A DNA stretch of 64,000 nucleotides from Betaproteobacteria bacterium (lineage in GTDB: Bacteria; Pseudomonadota; Gammaproteobacteria; Burkholderiales; SG8-41), in the NCBI GenBank assembly GCA_900299145.1, contig OMIN01000103.1, forward strand, positions 1 through 64,000, written 5' to 3'. Shown piece by piece: positions 61,382 to 64,000 of this stretch. Position numbers and translations under genes: made by a program. Every line of letters starts with the position of its first letter. Position 1 is the first letter of the stretch. The notes under the pieces were generated by a model, which did not search any database, had not been told where the DNA came from, and saw nothing but the letters and a program-made list of their open reading frames with translations.

Positions 61382-63916
61382 ATGAAGAAACTCGATTTTT
61401 GGAAGGCCGACTGGTTTTTAGGCGTCCTTGTGACGCTTTTGGTGCTGGCGGCGATTAACACGGACTTGGTGCAAAGTCTGGAGCGCAAGGCGTACGACCT
61501 TGGCGTAAAGGCGGCTTCTCGCACGCCGTCGGACAAGGTGGCAGTGATCGCGATCGACAAGCAAAGCATCGACAATATCGGTCGCTGGCCATGACCGCGC
61601 GAAGTGCACGCGAAAATGACCGACATTTTGGCGGGTGCGAAAGCGAAGGTCATTTCCAACAATGCATTTTTCTTTGAACCGCAGATCGATCCGGGGCTTG
61701 CCTATATCAACAAGCTGATGGAAATATACAATGCTGGTGGTGCGGCGCCTCGCAGTCCCGACATGGAACGGTTTGGCTCTGTTTTGCGAGAGGCTGAAGG
61801 TGCGCTGAACGCCGACCGCAAGCTGGCCGCGAGCTTTACCAAGGCGGGTAACGTCTTGCTACCGTTTGTGTTCGAGCAATTCGCGGAACCCTTGGGCAAC
61901 CCTGACAAGCCGCTGCCCAAATATGCGACCGATGGCAGCGTGGCCGCGCTGCCCAAGCTGACTCACGGCATTAATCCGACCTTCCCCGTGCCCGACCTTG
62001 CCGCCGCGGCCACGGGCATGGGACATCTGAATACGCTCGTCGACGTCGATGGTGCGGTGCGGTCCGAAGCGCTGCTGGTGCGCCATTACGACCGGGCGTT
62101 TCCCTCGCTGTCGGTGATGGTCGCGGCGCGCAGCCTGAATCTGAAGCTCGGTGACATCAAGGTCATACCTGATGAAGCGGTGCAGATTGGCGGACTCAAA
62201 ATCCGCACCGACGACGGCATGCGCATGAACACTTTTTTCTATTCGGGCAAGGACAATGCTTCGCCATTTCCGGTGGATTCGTTTTTTGACGTGATCACCG
62301 GCAAGATTCCAGCCTCGAAGTATCAGGACAAGATCGTGCTGATCGGGCCAACGGCGGCGGGCTTGGGTGCGGCGCAGGTCACGCCAATATCCCCCGCGAC
62401 ACCGCCCGTGTTGACCATGGCGCACACGGTGTCGAGCATTCTTGGCGAACATTTCTTTGTGTCGCCCACGTGGGGCATCTGGCTGGAGCGCGGCGTGCTG
62501 CTGGTGGTGGCGCTCTATCTGATTCTTGCCTTGCCGCGGCTGAACGCACGCATGGGTGCGCTTGCGACGGGCGTGTTGCTGATTGCGCTGGTGGCTACGC
62601 ATTTTGTGATGATGACGACGCAACTGGTGTGGATACAACTGATGGCGGCCGTTACGCTGCTGCTGATCGGCCACGCGGCGCTGGTGACCAAGCGCTTTAT
62701 CGTTACCGAAAAAGGCAAGGAAAAGGCCGACGTCGAATCGGCGGAATCCAATCGGATGTTGGGGCTGGCGTTTCAGGGGCAGGGCCAGCTTGATATGGCG
62801 TTCGACAAATTCCGCAAGCTGCCGGTGGACGATGGCGTGCTGGAGATTCTCTACAACCTCGCGCTGGATTTTGAGCGCAAGCGCCAGTTCAATAAGGCGG
62901 AATCCGTGTTCAATTACATGCACGGCTACAATCCGAAGTTCCGCGATCTGGAGCAGCGCCTGTCGCGTGCGCGCAGCATGGCTGAGACAGTCATCCTGGG
63001 CGGCGCTGGTGCGAGCCACCCCGGAGGCACCATGCAACTGGCAGGCAGTGGCATGGAAAAACCCATGCTGGGCCGCTACCAGGTTGAAAAAGAACTCGGC
63101 AAAGGAGCGATGGGAGTAGTGTATCTGGGCAAGGATCCGAAAATTGGCCGTGTCGTGGCGATCAAGACCATGGCGCTGTCACAGGAATTCGAGCCCGATG
63201 AGCTCGCGGACGTCAAAGAGCGTTTCTTCCGTGAGGCGGAAACAGCCGGGCGTCTCACGCACCCGAATATCGTTACCATGTACGATGCGGGCGAAGAGCA
63301 CGATCTGGCTTACATCGCCATGGAATTTCTGAAGGGCAGGGATCTCGCGCCGCATGTGAAGCCGGATAACCTGCTGCCGTTGCCGGTGGTGCTGTCAATC
63401 GTCGCACGGGTGGCTGAGGCGCTGGGTTATGCGCACAAGAATAACGTCGTGCATCGCGACATTAAACCTGCCAACGTCATGTATGATCCGGAGTCTGATA
63501 GCGTGAAGGTAACGGACTTCGGCATTGCGCGGATCACCGACTCATCCAAAACGAAGACGGGCATGGTGTTGGGTACACCGTCCTACATGTCGCCGGAACA
63601 GCTGTCGGGCAAAAAAGTGGAGGGGCTGTCTGACATGTTTTCGCTGGGGGTCACACTATATCAGCTGGTTAGTGGCCGCTTGCCCTTTACGGGGGATTCG
63701 ATGGCGCAACTCATGTTCAAGATCGCCAATGAAGCGCACGCGGATATTCGGCAGCACAATCCGGGCATTCCGGCGTGTGTCGCGGCAATTGCCAACAAGG
63801 CGCTTGCCAAGGAACCCGAACAGCGGTATCAAAGTTGTGATCAGATGGCCAAGGCCTTGCGCCTGTGCATGAGCAGCCTCAAGGTGCCTAACAAGCCTCC
63901 GGTAGCGGCGGCCTGA
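61382..63916 (+). CDS. CHASE2-domain Ser/Thr protein kinase with in-frame TGA
   Basis: The full frame would give 844 codons: a membrane helix near residue 12, an extracytoplasmic CHASE2 domain to about 340, three helices (about 365-455), a TPR-like stretch, then a Hanks kinase domain from about 565 (GKGAMGVVYLGK, VAIK, HRDIKPANVMYD, DFGIAR, TPSYMSPEQ). Codon 71 (61592-61594) is TGA where CHASE2 has Trp in G-R-W-P-W-P-R; the flanks GRWP and PREVHAK are intact. Without readthrough the upstream piece is 70 residues. A GTG at 61604 could start a 770-residue remainder lacking the first helix. A PP2C gene follows, as usual for such kinases. Confidence 0.8.
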
Positions 63917-63930
63917 GTTCAGGAAAGAAC

Positions 63931-64000
63931 ATGACGACCCCCGAAAACCGACAATTCGACATGGCCAGCGCGACCGACGTGGGGCGTGTGCGCGCGCATA
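63931..64000 (+). CDS. PP2C-family phosphatase, 5' end
   Basis: The window ends 23 codons into this gene. ATG 63931 follows CAGGAAAG, and the first residues include SATDVGRVRAH, the start of the conserved T-D-x-G-x-x-R-x-x-N-E-D block of PP2C phosphatases. It lies 14 bases behind the kinase and would reverse its phosphorylation. Confidence 0.75.
   Translation, partial: MTTPENRQFDMASATDVGRVRAH

Noticed and set aside
36049-63916. TGA read as Trp throughout the genome
   Set aside because: Many genes here end with TGA in tight overlaps (3084, 5528, 13547, 29698), so TGA acts as stop; only two sites look recoded.
1-64000. CRISPR array, rRNA, tRNA or complete insertion sequence
   Set aside because: No regularly spaced repeats, RNA gene signatures or transposase frames were seen; the only mobile-element traces are the integrase fragment and the palindromic repeat.

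Overview
The window looks like a chromosomal segment of a GC-rich betaproteobacterium, probably Burkholderiales. The reasons are eight Bug/TctC-type extracytoplasmic solute receptors in 64 kb, many acyl-CoA enzymes, family III CoA-transferases and MmgE/PrpD paralogs, and AGGAG-type ribosome sites. No rRNA, tRNA or CRISPR array was seen. Taxonomy is an inference from gene content only.

Layout. 1-1965: the C-terminal piece of a tyrosine recombinase abuts a DUF11-repeat surface protein that has lost its start, so both genes are broken at one junction near 235. 2113-12058: a catabolic operon for a carboxylic acid handled as a CoA thioester. It holds two MDR oxidoreductases, two family III CoA-transferase/racemase proteins, an acyl-CoA ligase, an acyl-CoA dehydrogenase, an enoyl-CoA hydratase, an SDR dehydrogenase and a MenB/BadI-type ring hydrolase. 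This is the enzyme set of the cyclohexane-carboxylate (ali/bad) route. 12206-15216: a maleate-isomerase-like protein, two EthD-like proteins and a Bug receptor. 15392-17903: a secreted Lys/Gly-rich protein and a membrane diguanylate cyclase. 17935-24068 (minus strand): a large secreted hydrolase, an ABC-2 exporter pair, an aldo/keto reductase and an SDR. 24144-32272: dehydrogenases for hydroxy acids, a haloacetate-dehalogenase-like hydrolase, the otnK-otnC four-carbon sugar-acid pair, a VOC protein and an SLC13 anion transporter. 32796-46947: orphan Bug receptors (three in tandem, two more further on) among amidohydrolases, an SMP-30 lactonase, two MmgE/PrpD proteins, an esterase and a GST. 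46952-52385: an MFS carrier, a nested palindromic repeat, an aldo/keto reductase, TerC plus a universal stress protein, and an NhaD-like antiporter. 52732-61016: a complete tctCBA transporter next to an oxalate module (oxc, Crp-like regulator, frc) and a stand-alone 10-formyl-THF-hydrolase-like enzyme. 61382-64000: a CHASE2 Ser/Thr kinase followed by the start of a PP2C phosphatase.

Three signals are not explained by ordinary annotation. First, a short A/T-rich element, consensus CAATAAAAACARATASTTAY, recurs in at least 14 gaps, mostly just upstream of and co-oriented with a gene, and sometimes runs straight into the start codon. Second, two otherwise intact genes carry an in-frame TGA exactly where their families have a conserved Trp (W-P), both in the context TGACCGC. 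Third, a formyl-THF-hydrolase-like enzyme sits directly behind frc.

All functional calls rest on motifs and context read by eye; no database search was run.
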